A stretch of DNA of 64,000 nt from Verrucomicrobiales bacterium (lineage in GTDB: Bacteria; Verrucomicrobiota; Verrucomicrobiia; Methylacidiphilales; JAAUTS01), in NCBI GenBank assembly GCA_031256975.1, contig JAIRPN010000015.1, positions 88,648 through 152,647 of the forward strand, given 5' to 3'. A program made the position numbers and the translations under genes. Of the stretch, positions 48,046 through 58,246 are shown piece by piece; position 1 is the stretch's first letter, and each line of letters opens with the position of its first letter. The notes under the pieces were generated by a model. The model saw nothing but the letters and a program-made list of their open reading frames with translations. It was not told where the DNA came from and did no database searches.

Positions 48046-48756
48046 ATGGACGATTGGTTTTATGAATTGCACGGCCGTCAAGCCGGGCCGGTTTCCAAGG
48101 GCGAACTTGTTTCGTTGTTAGTGGCAGGTACCATTAATACCAATACTCTGGTCTGGAACAAAACCCTACGCAATTGGAGTAAAATTTCCGATCTTGACGA
48201 CGAATTTAATCCCAAGGATCCTGCGGGATTTGCCGTCACCGAATCCAAGTCGAACCCACTGTTTCTCTACATACCAGTTTCGCGCTTGATCCTCATGAAT
48301 GTCCTTTCCATTGGATTTTATCAAGTGTACTGGATCTATCACAACTGGCGCTTCCTCAAGCGACGCGGCAAATTGAATGTTATGCCATTCTGGCGGGCGG
48401 TATTCTCCATACTGTTCATTTACCAACTGTTTAATGAAATTCGTAATTATTCGGCTGCAACCCAGCTTCTCAAACCTAAGTTTTCGGCCGGACCCCTTGC
48501 TGCCTGCTGGATCATCGCCACAATTTTCAGTAACATGCTCGGCAGGCTTGATGATCTCGTAATCAACCTAATCGGCCTTGCTATCACTCTGTTGGCCGCT
48601 CTGTTCTTCTTGCCGGTGCAGGATTACATTAACGCTGTCAATCAAGCCTTACCCGATCCCCCTGCCTACTATAACAAATGGTCACTAGGCCATATAATCT
48701 GTCTGATCGCAGGCTTGTTGGCATGGACTGCCATATTGCTCGGATTATTCGCCTGA
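48046..48756 (+). CDS. GYF_2-domain membrane protein
   Basis: 236 residues. A GYF_2 (DUF4339) domain fills residues 2-50 (WFYELHGRQAGPVSKGELVSLLVAGTINTNTLVWN), followed by a linker and four membrane helices with a MNVLSIGFYQVYWIYHNWRFLKRR segment as in DUF4234-like proteins. The role is unknown; GYF_2 domains probably bind peptides. It stands alone and converges on xth with 1 bp between the stops. Confidence 0.85.
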   Translation: MDDWFYELHGRQAGPVSKGELVSLLVAGTINTNTLVWNKTLRNWSKISDLDDEFNPKDPAGFAVTESKSNPLFLYIPVSRLILMNVLSIGFYQVYWIYHNWRFLKRRGKLNVMPFWRAVFSILFIYQLFNEIRNYSAATQLLKPKFSAGPLAACWIIATIFSNMLGRLDDLVINLIGLAITLLAALFFLPVQDYINAVNQALPDPPAYYNKWSLGHIICLIAGLLAWTAILLGLFA

Positions 48757-48757
48757 T

Positions 48758-49513
48758 TTATTCCAAAATCATGCCCACGGGACAATGGTCGGAACCCTGC
48801 ACCTCCGGCATGATCCAAGCCTTTTTCAGGCGCGGACGCAACTTTGGCGAGATCAGCCAGTAGTCGATTCTCCACCCGACATTCCGCTCGCGAGCCCCCG
48901 CGCGGTAACTCCACCAGGAATAATGGCCGCCGCCTTTTTCGAATTCACGGAACGTATCGATGAACCCGGCATTGAGATAATTAGCAAAACCCTCGCGCTC
49001 CTCGTCCGTGAAACCGGCATTGAAATGGTTGTCTTTCGGACGCGCCAGATCGATCTCCTGGTGCGCCACGTTCAAGTCCCCGCAAAATGTGACTGGTTTT
49101 TTCTTTTCCAGTTTTTGCAGATGCTGGAGAAACAGAACATCCCAAACCTTGTGGCGGTATGGCAACCGTTGCAGCTCGTCCTTGGAATTCGGCGTGTACA
49201 CGTTGACCAAAAAATGATCGTCGAATTCCAACGTGATGACCCGGCCCTCCCTGTCGTGTTCGTCCTCACCGATCCCCAATTTCACCGTTAGCGGCGTCTG
49301 CCTGGAGAACACGGCCGTGCCGGAGTAACCTTTTTTCTCCGCGCTGTACCAGCTGGTGTGGTAATTAAAGTGCAAGTTCAGCTCCGCCTGGTGCTGTTCC
49401 GCCTTCACTTCCTGCAAACACAGGACGTCCGGATTTTCCCGCTCGACGAATTGTTCAAAACCTTTTTTCTGGCAGGCACGGATGCCGTTGACGTTCCACG
49501 ATATGTATTTCAT
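48758..49513 (-). CDS. xth: Exodeoxyribonuclease III
   Basis: A 251-residue AP endonuclease/3' exonuclease for base excision repair. Motifs: ISWNVNGIRA (4-13), LCLQEVKAE with the catalytic Glu (about 37), GDLNVAHQEIDLA (Asp/Asn), RIDYWLIS, and GSDHCPVGM near the end. The ATG overlaps the mnmA stop codon (TGATG), so the two are coupled. Confidence 0.95.
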   Translation of the reverse strand: MKYISWNVNGIRACQKKGFEQFVERENPDVLCLQEVKAEQHQAELNLHFNYHTSWYSAEKKGYSGTAVFSRQTPLTVKLGIGEDEHDREGRVITLEFDDHFLVNVYTPNSKDELQRLPYRHKVWDVLFLQHLQKLEKKKPVTFCGDLNVAHQEIDLARPKDNHFNAGFTDEEREGFANYLNAGFIDTFREFEKGGGHYSWWSYRAGARERNVGWRIDYWLISPKLRPRLKKAWIMPEVQGSDHCPVGMILE

Positions 49514-50595
49514 CAGTAAATAATCTCCGTAAAAATCCCGCCGCCGAGCAATCTCTCACCGTCGTACAAGGCGCAGATTTGCCCCGGTGACAACGCACGT
49601 TGCGGCTGGTGAAAATTCAAGCTGGCCCTGCCTTCCGCCAATGGCAGAAAAGTAAGCGGCTGGCGTGCCGCCCGGTAGCGCGGCTTGGCCTCGATTTCCC
49701 TCCGCGCATCAAGCCCGCGGTTAGCGTGGGAAATTTGTGAAATCACGCATTCGCTGGCATAGAGCCTTGGCGTCTCGGGCCGGTCGAAGCCAATGATCAA
49801 CTCGTTGGTCGCCACCCGTTTTTCCAGCACCACATAAGCCTGGTTCGGCGTGTTCGACGGCACGCGGATACCCTTGCGCTGGCCGAGCGTGTACAAATGC
49901 AGGCCGCGATGCTCCCCCAGTTTCTTGCCCTGCAAGTTGACAATATTGCCGGGCTTGTCCGGGATGAACTTGGTGAGAAAATCCGACATCTTCACCTCAC
50001 CGATAAAGCAGATTCCCTGGCTGTCTTTCTTGGTCGCCGTTCCCAGGCCGAATTTGTCCGCCAGCCGCCGGACCTCGGGCTTGGGCAGGTCGCCGATCGG
50101 GAACAGCGCCCGCGCGATTTGATCCTGCCGCAATAACGCGAGGAAATACGACTGGTCCTTGTTCTTGTCGGCGCCTTCCAGAATGTCGAAGGTTCCGTCA
50201 TCATTGGCGACCTTGCGCGCATAGTGGCCGGTGGCGACAAATTCAAAGCCTTCCTTCAGGGCGTAATTCAGCAACACGCCGAATTTCATCTCGCGGTTGC
50301 ACATCACGTCGGGGTTCGGCGTGATCCCCTCCTCATAGCCGGCCAACAGGTAACTCACCACCCGTTCGCGGTATTCCTTCATCAGATTCACCACGCGGAA
50401 CGGAATTTCGAGCTTGGCGGCGACGGCGGAGGCGTCCTCGATGTCCTGCTGCCAGGGGCAGTTGCCGATGATGTTTTCCTCATTGATCCAATTCTTCATG
50501 TACGCGCCGGTGATGTCGTGCCCCTGCTCTTTCAACAGGGCCGCCGCCACCGAACTGTCCACGCCGCCGGACATCGCTACCAGAATCTTCGCCAT
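49513..50595 (-). CDS. mnmA: tRNA 2-thiouridylase MnmA
   Basis: A 360-residue enzyme adding sulfur to U34 of Lys, Glu and Gln tRNAs. The PP-loop is MSGGVDSSV (8-16); catalytic cysteines are Cys99 (NPDVMCN) and Cys196 (GICFIGE). The C-terminal beta-barrel includes [16 protein letters not shown]. It begins 48 bp from the M23 peptidase end, and its stop overlaps the xth start. Confidence 0.96.
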   Translation of the reverse strand: MAKILVAMSGGVDSSVAAALLKEQGHDITGAYMKNWINEENIIGNCPWQQDIEDASAVAAKLEIPFRVVNLMKEYRERVVSYLLAGYEEGITPNPDVMCNREMKFGVLLNYALKEGFEFVATGHYARKVANDDGTFDILEGADKNKDQSYFLALLRQDQIARALFPIGDLPKPEVRRLADKFGLGTATKKDSQGICFIGEVKMSDFLTKFIPDKPGNIVNLQGKKLGEHRGLHLYTLGQRKGIRVPSNTPNQAYVVLEKRVATNELIIGFDRPETPRLYASECVISQISHANRGLDARREIEAKPRYRAARQPLTFLPLAEGRASLNFHQPQRALSPGQICALYDGERLLGGGIFTEIIY

Positions 50596-50643
50596 AAGAA
50601 ATCAAAAGGAAAATGTAGCTGTTAATGGCAAAGTCGCCAATCC

Positions 50644-51690
50644 TCAATCACCTAGATAAGTCAGCTGGCTGAACCAACGCAGGCCGGTTTTGGCCAACAC
50701 GCGCTGGCCGTTGCGTTTCTCGACAATGCCACGGGTGAAGGCTTCCTGCGTGGTCAGCGAATTGTCAAACCAGATCAATTCCGGGCCGCTAACCGCCACA
50801 TCCGACGGCGTGAATTTCAACGGAATACCCATGCGGTCGCAATCAATCTCCCATGATCGGGGCTGCTTCTGTTGCAAGCCGCCAACCACCATCCACGGCC
50901 AGCATTTCTGCCAGTAGAAAAAATCCTTTCCGGCCGGAACCCTGACTCGCAGGACCGGATGCAGGTTGCCAAAAATCTGTTTCATCGTTAGCGGCCGTCC
51001 CTTGGCGGTGGCAATCAAAATCGGCGCGGAATCGATGCCGATGTAATTCATGCCGTTGTATTCGCCGTGCAGATTCTTGCCTTCCAGTCCCATTTTTACG
51101 CCGTACTTGTCGTACCACCCGGCATAATCCGGCAGGGTGCGAAACCCAAACTCGAAATGCACATGCGCACGCTCCTTGTTGATGCCGGGCCCGGTGTAAC
51201 CCATGATGCCAAGTCGCTCGCCCGCCTTCACGTTCTGCCCGGCGCTAACGGTGACCCTGGACAGATGCCCGTAAGTGGTGCACACCTCGCCGCCCGGGAA
51301 TTGGTGGAACAATTTGACATAGCGGCCGTAGTTCGATTTGGAGGGATCGTTGTTCACGTAAGCCACCCTGCCGTCCGCCGCCGCCAGCACCGGATCGAGC
51401 GGTTCGCTGTTGGCGTCGCGTTGTACCGGCCGAATATCCAGACCCATGTGAAAAATATTGTAATAATGCGGGTTGGGCCCCGATTCAGTGCTGCGCACAA
51501 AACCGTAATGCCCGCCAAAGCTGCGCTTTTCTATCGTGGCCTGGTAAAATTGCTCCTCATCGTCAAGCAGGTGATGATTGGTGGTCGGGAAATACAGGCG
51601 CACCGCGTCATCCTTGGCGGGTGATTCCCCAGCCCCCGCGGTTAGCGTCAATAAAATGCCAGCCAATGCCGGTGCGGCGATCCTTTTCAT
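50644..51690 (-). CDS. M23/LytM family peptidase
   Basis: A 348-residue secreted protein from ATG 51690 with a signal peptide (about 1-20). LytM ligands: His81 and Asp85 (HMGLD), His142 (YGHLS) and His178 (HVHFEFG, His176-His178). All four are present, so it is likely an active peptidoglycan endopeptidase rather than an EnvC-like activator. The C-terminal 140 residues are family-specific. An upstream in-frame extension (to 51819) is not supported. Confidence 0.9.
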   Translation of the reverse strand: MKRIAAPALAGILLTLTAGAGESPAKDDAVRLYFPTTNHHLLDDEEQFYQATIEKRSFGGHYGFVRSTESGPNPHYYNIFHMGLDIRPVQRDANSEPLDPVLAAADGRVAYVNNDPSKSNYGRYVKLFHQFPGGEVCTTYGHLSRVTVSAGQNVKAGERLGIMGYTGPGINKERAHVHFEFGFRTLPDYAGWYDKYGVKMGLEGKNLHGEYNGMNYIGIDSAPILIATAKGRPLTMKQIFGNLHPVLRVRVPAGKDFFYWQKCWPWMVVGGLQQKQPRSWEIDCDRMGIPLKFTPSDVAVSGPELIWFDNSLTTQEAFTRGIVEKRNGQRVLAKTGLRWFSQLTYLGD

Positions 51691-51750
51691 GCCGGATTGT
51701 TCTAGCAGAAAAGGCCGTGCATTTCCCGGATTTTCGCTTACACTGTAGGC

Positions 51751-52023
51751 ATGGCTGCAAAAAAATCCAAAACCCGCAAGTCCACCTCCGCCAAAACCAA
51801 GCCCGTCCATGACACGCATATTTCCGAGCCGGCCTTGAAATTGATCGACAAGGCAGCCGGCCTGTTGAAAAAAGCCATCATCAAGGGCGAGGAAGAAAGC
51901 GTGGAGGGGCGCAAACTGCTGAAGAAAAAGGCGCTGTCCTTCGTCGATTTCGCCAACAAGCGACTCACCACCGCGATCAATGAAGGCTCCAGCGCGGTGA
52001 AGAAGGGCGTGCGCAAGATTTAA
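51751..52023 (+). CDS. Lysine-rich small protein, 90 aa
   Basis: The N-terminal 20 residues are a basic tail (AAKKSKTRKSTSAKTKP), followed by one or two amphipathic helices (EPALKLIDKAAGLLKKAII, GRKLLKKKALSFVDFANKRL) and a basic end GVRKI. It recalls histone H1-like or nucleoid-associated proteins in composition, but no family is recognised. Divergent from the M23 gene by 60 bp. Confidence 0.7.
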   Translation: MAAKKSKTRKSTSAKTKPVHDTHISEPALKLIDKAAGLLKKAIIKGEEESVEGRKLLKKKALSFVDFANKRLTTAINEGSSAVKKGVRKI

Positions 52024-52038
52024 GGCGCTCTTGCGGGC

Positions 52039-53745
52039 TCAGCCCTGGTTGCCGTCTTTCCAAATCTTCCAGCCCAGCCGTGCGGCGATCAACAGTCCAA
52101 GTCCCATACAAAGCCACGCCAACAGCGACAGGTTGAAAATCACCGGCGGAATTTCCGTGCGTGCCAGCAGGCCGCCGGTAATCAGCAAGGCGGCGCTCAA
52201 GATGGCCTGTGCCAACCGGTTGGCAATCTGATGCAGGGTCTTGCGCAGGGGCTCAAACCCCTCCGGATCGATCTTGTGCTGCACGGGAATGCTGAAATAA
52301 CCGTTGCGCAGCCGGGAATAGAACTCGCGCACGTCACCGGGCAGATGCTCGACCAGGCGCGTGACATCCAGCAACAGCCCGCCGAAAGTCTTGCGCAAAT
52401 TCGACCACCTTAACTTATCGGTGAAAATCTTTTGCGCGTGCGGGCGCCCCATAGCGATGAAATTCAGGTCGGGATTCAAAATCAAACCCACCGCCTCAAT
52501 CTGTGACAGCGCCTTGATGCCGAGGTAAAACACCCCCTTCATCCGCAGCTTGTGCGCCATCAACAAGTCCAACAGGCGGTTCATAACGTACCCGATATTG
52601 ATGTCCTTGAGCGGCTTGTTCAGGTAGTTGTCATTGAACGCCTCGATGTCGGCCTTCATTTTCTGCGGGTGATCGACGCAACCGGAATCGGACATGCCGA
52701 TCAGGGCCTGCATGATCCTGCCGGAATCGGAATCCGTCAGCCCCATCAGCAAATCCGCGATTTGGTCGCGCAATGTCGGCGTCAGGTGTCCCATCATGCC
52801 GTAATCGTACAACACCAGCACGCCGTCAGGCTGCACCGCCATGTTGCCGGGATGCGGGTCGCCATGGAAAAAGCCATGCTCCAGCACCTGGTTGAAAATC
52901 ATCACTGATACCCGCTCCGACAGGGCCTTGGTGTCGATCCCCTCCGCCTGCAACTCGGTGGGACGATCAATGCGCATGCCGCTGAGAAAGTCCATGGTCA
53001 GCACATGCTCGGTGGTGAACTCGCGATAAACCTTGGCAATACGAATGCATTCGTTGTCTGAGAATTCACGGGCAAAGCGCTCCATGTTCTGCGCCTCGTT
53101 CTGGAAATCCAATTCCTTCAGCAAGGTTTTGGCAAAATCCTCGACGACGCCGGTCGGGTTCAACACCGCCGCCTGCTCGACATGTTTCTCCAGGAACTTG
53201 GCGACCTCCTTCAGGATCAGCAGGTCCACCTCGATTTTCTTGCGGATATTCGGCCGCTGGATCTTGATCGCCGCATGCGTGCCGTCGCACAATACCGCCG
53301 AGTGCACTTGCGCGATGGAAGCCGCCGCGATGGGCTTGAGGTCGAAAGACTTGAACGTCTCCTCCATGCGACGGCCCAGTTCCTTGCAGACAATGTCCCT
53401 GGCCTCTTCGCCGGAAAATGGCTGCACATGATCCTGCAGTTTGCGCAACTCGTTGTAAAATTCCTCGTTCACCAGGTCGCGGCGCGAGCTGAGAATCTGG
53501 CCGAATTTGACATAGGTCGGGCCAAGCTCCTCCAATGCCAGGCGAAAACGCTCGGCGGCCGGTTTCTCTTGGATGATCTTGCCTTCCTCGCTCAGATGCT
53601 TGGCGCGGAATTCCGACAACTGATGCAAATGCACCAAATTGAGAAAATCGGTGAACCCGTACCTGTAGGCAATGCCAAAGATTTCCTTAAACCGCGGGAT
53701 CTGCGACCAGGCATCGGCGGCGGCTTTCAAAGGATCGGTGATCAT
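52039..53745 (-). CDS. UbiB/ABC1 (AarF) family atypical kinase
   Basis: A 568-residue protein with the family motif KFGQILSSRRDL (the KxGQ signature), a Lys/Glu pair in AAIKIQRPNIRKK, and the catalytic HGDPHPGNMAVQPDG and YDYGMMG segments. Two C-terminal membrane helices (about 505-555) anchor it. Homologues support quinone synthesis; no ubi or men genes are near. The stop is 15 bp from the convergent lysine-rich gene. Confidence 0.92.
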   Translation of the reverse strand: MITDPLKAAADAWSQIPRFKEIFGIAYRYGFTDFLNLVHLHQLSEFRAKHLSEEGKIIQEKPAAERFRLALEELGPTYVKFGQILSSRRDLVNEEFYNELRKLQDHVQPFSGEEARDIVCKELGRRMEETFKSFDLKPIAAASIAQVHSAVLCDGTHAAIKIQRPNIRKKIEVDLLILKEVAKFLEKHVEQAAVLNPTGVVEDFAKTLLKELDFQNEAQNMERFAREFSDNECIRIAKVYREFTTEHVLTMDFLSGMRIDRPTELQAEGIDTKALSERVSVMIFNQVLEHGFFHGDPHPGNMAVQPDGVLVLYDYGMMGHLTPTLRDQIADLLMGLTDSDSGRIMQALIGMSDSGCVDHPQKMKADIEAFNDNYLNKPLKDINIGYVMNRLLDLLMAHKLRMKGVFYLGIKALSQIEAVGLILNPDLNFIAMGRPHAQKIFTDKLRWSNLRKTFGGLLLDVTRLVEHLPGDVREFYSRLRNGYFSIPVQHKIDPEGFEPLRKTLHQIANRLAQAILSAALLITGGLLARTEIPPVIFNLSLLAWLCMGLGLLIAARLGWKIWKDGNQG

Positions 53746-53851
53746 GGGGTTTACTCTAGCTCACGATTGGCGGCTCCGCCAACACCGGAAATCAAGGCTT
53801 TGTCAAAAATAGGCGTGTTTTGCACGACGCCAATCCCTAGCATTCATTCCG

Positions 53852-54598
53852 ATGTCCCTGCCCGAACTTGCTCCCACTGCCTGGCTGTTGATCATTATCG
53901 CCGTGTTTTGCGTCGGCATTTCCAAGGGTGGGTTGCCGGGTGTGAGCATGATCTCGATCCTGATTTTCGCCGGCATCTTTCCCACCAGGCAATCCACCGG
54001 CATGCTTCTCCTGCCGTTGATTGTCGGCGATTTTGTCGCCATCGCGGTATTTCGCCAGCACGCCGACTGGCGGCAACTGCGGCGGGTCGCCATACCCGCG
54101 GTCATCGGCGTGCTGCTCGGCTGGTTCTGTCTCGGCAAACTGTCGGACTCACAACTGCGCTTGCTGATCGGCGCGATTATCCTGGCCCTTAGCGTCCTGC
54201 AATTGCTGCGCGGAAAATTCGGCGCCTGGGTTGAAACCACTTATCACTCCAGGGCTTTTGCCTGGTCGCTGGGAGGACTGGGCGGCTGGACCACCATGCT
54301 GGCCAACGCCGCGGGCCCGGTCATGAGCCTGTTCTTTCTGGCCATGCGGCTGCCCAAGCTGGTGTTTGTCGGCACCACCGCGTGGTTCTTTTGCATCATT
54401 AATTTGATCAAGGTGCCCTTTAGCGTGCAACTGGGATTAATTACCTGGCCGAGCCTGTGGCTGGCGCTGCTGGCAGCCCCGATTATTGCCGCCGGAGTAT
54501 TCAGCGGGCGCTGGCTGATCCAGCGCCTGCCGCAACGGGTATTTGAAATCCTGATCCTGGCGTTCGCGATTCTCGGCGCGCTCAGGTTGTTGTTTTAA
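53852..54598 (+). CDS. TauE/SafE family anion exporter
   Basis: A 248-residue integral membrane protein with about eight helices in two repeats. Family motifs GISKGGLPGVSMISIL near the start and SLGGLGGWTTMLANAAGPVMSLFFLAMRLPK in the second half. Members export sulfite, sulfoacetate or related anions; the substrate is unknown here. It overlaps the convergent tpsB by 4 bp. Confidence 0.9.
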   Translation: MSLPELAPTAWLLIIIAVFCVGISKGGLPGVSMISILIFAGIFPTRQSTGMLLLPLIVGDFVAIAVFRQHADWRQLRRVAIPAVIGVLLGWFCLGKLSDSQLRLLIGAIILALSVLQLLRGKFGAWVETTYHSRAFAWSLGGLGGWTTMLANAAGPVMSLFFLAMRLPKLVFVGTTAWFFCIINLIKVPFSVQLGLITWPSLWLALLAAPIIAAGVFSGRWLIQRLPQRVFEILILAFAILGALRLLF

Positions 54599-56334
54599 TA
54601 CGACAGGGTGATGGCCAAATCCATGCTCTGGCCTTCCGGCACGCCAACGTTCGAGTCGTTGAGGCGAATGCCGTAATCAAAGCGCATGCTGAAATACTGG
54701 CCGATGCTGTAACGGAAACCGGGTCCAATGCTGCTGAAGGTGGCGTAACGCGATTCACCCGGCTGGATGTAACGATTGCTCGCCACGCCGTAATCCCAAA
54801 AGAACAGGAACTGGAACTTGTCGTTAGCCCAATTCTTTCCGATCGGGTCGGAGAAGATGGAACTGATGCTGAAGGCCGGAAAACGCAATTCGTTGGTCAA
54901 CTGCCAGCCTTCGTCAGTGTTCCACATATTCTGCTGGTAACCACGGATTGAATCATAGCCACCGAAACTCAATTGTTCGCTCGGCAGCAAGTTGCCGCTG
55001 GAAACCTGGCCAACCGCGCGCAATACGTAGGTGAAATCGTAGGGCAGCTTGGTATCACGCTGGGCGATGAAGCGGACATAATCGTATTCCGTGTCGGCGC
55101 CCGCCCGGGCCTGTTGGTAAGCCGCATCATTGCCATCACCGGATATGCCGCCCGGGCTGTAATAACCCTGGATGTTCAGGATGGTCTTGCCGAAATCGTC
55201 TTCCGCCGCCGCCTTGTAGGTCAACGAGAGTTCGGAAACGTCAACTGCGCTGGTGTACACGGTGTCGCCGCCAAAGGCCAGATCGTTGTTCGACCGTTTG
55301 AAATCATAACCGATGTCGATCGAATGACGCAGCCAGGCCGGGGCGGGCAGCGGAATGTTGTAGCGGGTGCCCACCTGCCAGCTGTAACCATTCTGCGAAA
55401 TCGGATCGAGTTCGCTGGAAGCGTCCGAATAGCTGCCGTAAAAGGTCAGGGTATGCCGCCACGGCAGCGGAATAATGTAGCTGCCGGCGTAGGACAGCGA
55501 ATGCTCGAAATCCGAGTCGGAAGTGAACTGGAAATTCATCTGGTGATCCAGTCCGAAGGCGTTGCCCCAGTTGAAACCTGCGTTCCAACGGGCATAGCCG
55601 GTGGTGGAGTTGCCGGTATTGTCATAGCCGGTGTAAACCCGCAACGGGAAACGATCCTTGGTTTCCAGGACAATGTCGGTCTGCCCGGCCTCGGTGCCGG
55701 GAGTGAACAGCAGGTCCACCTGGCGGAACGGGTTGCTGTTCAGCCAGTCGACATCGCTGCGAACCTTGTCATAATCGATGATGTCGTTCGACTGGGTCCT
55801 CACCTGCGAGGCGAGGAACTTGCTGTCAAACCACTTGTTGCCCTCGACCTTCACTTTGCCCAGCTTGCCTTCCATCACCAGCACCTGAACGTTGTTGCCG
55901 GGAATGGCTTGCTCGGGAACCACAATGTTGACCACCGGATGCCCCTGCTCGCGATAATACACAATCAATTGGCGGGACAGTGAGTCCAGCCCGCCGAGGG
56001 TGAGCGGCTTGCCAAAATAGGGCGAAATAATCTTCGCGGCGCCCGGGGTTTGCAACAAGGGCAGTCCATCAGCCTTGATGCCGCTAATGCCGCTGACCCC
56101 GTCCTTGTTGATCTTGGAAGTCTGGTCGACAAAGACCACGCCCTCGAAATTTTTGACGATCACCTGGTCATTTTTTTGCGCCGGCGGCGGCGGGGTTTCC
56201 TTGATTTTCCCTTCCTTGACCGGCAGGGTCTGCGGCGCCACCTGCTCATAGTTCTGCGCCAAAACCAAGCCGGGCATGCATAACAAACCTATAGTGATAA
56301 CCACCCCGATTTTAGTAAACCCCATCATGTTCAT
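54595..56334 (-). CDS. Two-partner secretion transporter (TpsB, ShlB/FhaC family)
   Basis: A 579-residue outer-membrane protein. A signal peptide covers about 1-26. A proline-rich linker (ETPPPPAQ) precedes two POTRA domains (about 60-215: GVVFVDQTSKINKDG, VVNIVVPEQAIPGNNVQVLVMEGKLGKVKVEGNKWF) and a 16-strand barrel ending DLAITLSY. The VRGYQ/L-like motif appears as IRGYQQN. No TpsA exoprotein gene lies in the window, so it is an orphan here or serves a distant partner. Confidence 0.9.
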   Translation of the reverse strand: MNMMGFTKIGVVITIGLLCMPGLVLAQNYEQVAPQTLPVKEGKIKETPPPPAQKNDQVIVKNFEGVVFVDQTSKINKDGVSGISGIKADGLPLLQTPGAAKIISPYFGKPLTLGGLDSLSRQLIVYYREQGHPVVNIVVPEQAIPGNNVQVLVMEGKLGKVKVEGNKWFDSKFLASQVRTQSNDIIDYDKVRSDVDWLNSNPFRQVDLLFTPGTEAGQTDIVLETKDRFPLRVYTGYDNTGNSTTGYARWNAGFNWGNAFGLDHQMNFQFTSDSDFEHSLSYAGSYIIPLPWRHTLTFYGSYSDASSELDPISQNGYSWQVGTRYNIPLPAPAWLRHSIDIGYDFKRSNNDLAFGGDTVYTSAVDVSELSLTYKAAAEDDFGKTILNIQGYYSPGGISGDGNDAAYQQARAGADTEYDYVRFIAQRDTKLPYDFTYVLRAVGQVSSGNLLPSEQLSFGGYDSIRGYQQNMWNTDEGWQLTNELRFPAFSISSIFSDPIGKNWANDKFQFLFFWDYGVASNRYIQPGESRYATFSSIGPGFRYSIGQYFSMRFDYGIRLNDSNVGVPEGQSMDLAITLSY

Positions 56335-56567
56335 CCCACTCCTTCTGCTTAGGCAATCCTGTAATGAAAACCCACTCTGCCCGCCCCATCGCGGACAAGA
56401 CGATCCTTCATTTCCCCCCCACTATTCCCCCGGTAAAAAGCCTCTTATTAACTAGCCACTGCCAATCGTCAAGTAAAGGGCAAACTCTAAGCGGAATTTA
56501 TTTTTAACAAACCCGACTAATCGTTAAATGGCTGAAGTATTGGACGGCGGCAAAACCGCTGGAAAAT

Positions 56568-57605
56568 TCATTTCCGGCCTTCGTATTGCTCGAGTTTTTT
56601 CTCCAAGGCTTGGATTCGCTCGTACAATTCGGGCAATTTCATGGTTAGTGCCTCGATTCGCATCGATTCCTTCATCGGTTTGGCCGGGGCACCGCGATAA
56701 ACGCCGGACTTGATGATATCCTTGGTCACCGCGGTCCAGCCGGTCACCGTCACCTGGTCGGCAACCTTGATATGCCCCACCACGGCCGACTGGCCGGCGA
56801 TGGTCACATATTTGCCGATGGTACTGCTGCCGCTAATGCCGCACTGGGCGACGATCACACTATGGGCGCCAACCACCACGTTGTGGGCGATCATCACCAG
56901 ATTGTCAATCTTGCAGCCTTCCTGAATCCAGGTTTTGTCAAAACGTCCACGGTCGATGGTGGTATTGGCGCCAATCTCCACATCATCATCGATCTGCACA
57001 TAACCGAGCTGCGGCACCTTGACATGCCGGCCCTGCTGGAACTCGTAACCGAACCCGTCCGCGCCAATCACCACGCCGGGATGCAAAATCACCCGGCTGC
57101 CGATCACGGAACGTTCACGGATGGTCACATTCGGATAAATGAACGTGTCGCCGCCAATCTTGGTTTCATGCCCGACATAAACTCCTGCGCCGATGTGGGT
57201 ATGGTCACCGATCTCGCTGTTGGCGTCGATCACCGCGTGCGGGCCGACATAAACATCCTTGCCCAATTTGGCTCCGGGAGCCACGGTTGCGGTTGGATGA
57301 ACACCGGTTTCCCAGCGGATCGGTTCGGGGGCAAACAAGGCAAACACCTTGGCAAAGGCGGCGGAAGGATTGGCCACGCAGACTTGTGCCGCATCAAGTT
57401 CAAGCTCGCCGTTAGCTGGCACCAAAATCGCCCCGGCCTTGCTGTCCTTGGCCGCCTGCACATAACGCGGGTTGCCAAGGAAGGAAATTTGTTCCGGCGT
57501 GGCGCGGCCAAGGTCATTGATGCCGCTAATCACCAAGTTCGGGTCGCCGACCAGCTGTCCTTCAACCAATGCGGCAATTTCGCCGAGACTGTGATTCTTT
57601 GCCAT
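56568..57605 (-). CDS. lpxD: UDP-3-O-acylglucosamine N-acyltransferase
   Basis: A 345-residue trimeric left-handed beta-helix enzyme of lipid A synthesis. The N-terminal uridine-binding domain (1-100) is followed by hexapeptide repeats ([30 protein letters not shown]) with the catalytic His in [12 protein letters not shown], and a C-terminal coil ([16 protein letters not shown]). Its ATG overlaps a CGCTAATG word. It is third in bamA-skp-lpxD, the classic order. Confidence 0.95.
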   Translation of the reverse strand: MAKNHSLGEIAALVEGQLVGDPNLVISGINDLGRATPEQISFLGNPRYVQAAKDSKAGAILVPANGELELDAAQVCVANPSAAFAKVFALFAPEPIRWETGVHPTATVAPGAKLGKDVYVGPHAVIDANSEIGDHTHIGAGVYVGHETKIGGDTFIYPNVTIRERSVIGSRVILHPGVVIGADGFGYEFQQGRHVKVPQLGYVQIDDDVEIGANTTIDRGRFDKTWIQEGCKIDNLVMIAHNVVVGAHSVIVAQCGISGSSTIGKYVTIAGQSAVVGHIKVADQVTVTGWTAVTKDIIKSGVYRGAPAKPMKESMRIEALTMKLPELYERIQALEKKLEQYEGRK

Positions 57606-57622
57606 TAGCGTCTGCCTGGCAA

Positions 57623-58231
57623 TTATTTGCTGGTGCCGGAGGTGGCCGGCTTGCTGCCCGCCGCGGGTTTGCTGGCGTTGAGCTGCTTGGTCACTTCATC
57701 GGTGATGTCGGTCAGACCCTCGGAATACAACAGGGCGGGCGTGCCGTTGAGGGTGACGCCGGACTTGTCGAGCACCACGGTGTATTTGCCCTTGCTGTAT
57801 GTAGCAACGGACTGGGTGATCTCATCGATGATACTCTTGCGGGTGCGTTGCGACTGGTCGGCCACAAAGCGGGAGGTCTGCTCCTGGAAACTCTTGATTT
57901 CCTGTTCCTTTTTCTGGATGTCACCGACCAGATCACGCAGCTTGCCCTGCTTATCCTTCTTGGCGGCATCACTGGAAGTGGAATCGGCGTTCAATTCGTT
58001 TTGCAGCGCGTTGGCCTGGTCGTACAGCTTGCGGTAGTCGGCGGTCATCGAGTCATACTGCGACTTGTAATTCGCTGTGCTGGCCTGCAATTGCGTTTCG
58101 GCTTCCTGGGTTTTGTAATAATTCTTGAAAACCTGCTGAATATCAATGGTCGCAATCTTCAGATCCGCCGCTTGCAACGACGCGGCCATGAGCGAAATGC
58201 TGAACAATGCGCTGACGATGATTTTTTTCAT
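57623..58231 (-). CDS. skp: OmpH/Skp-family periplasmic chaperone
   Basis: 202 residues with a signal peptide (about 1-21), [20 protein letters not shown] at the head of the body, long charged coiled coils (about 45-125) forming the tentacles, and a C-terminal strand region ([28 protein letters not shown]). It carries outer-membrane proteins to the Bam complex encoded just upstream. The Ala/Pro/Ser tail is longer than usual. Confidence 0.93.
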   Translation of the reverse strand: MKKIIVSALFSISLMAASLQAADLKIATIDIQQVFKNYYKTQEAETQLQASTANYKSQYDSMTADYRKLYDQANALQNELNADSTSSDAAKKDKQGKLRDLVGDIQKKEQEIKSFQEQTSRFVADQSQRTRKSIIDEITQSVATYSKGKYTVVLDKSGVTLNGTPALLYSEGLTDITDEVTKQLNASKPAAGSKPATSGTSK

Positions 58232-58246
58232 AAGCTGGAAACACTA

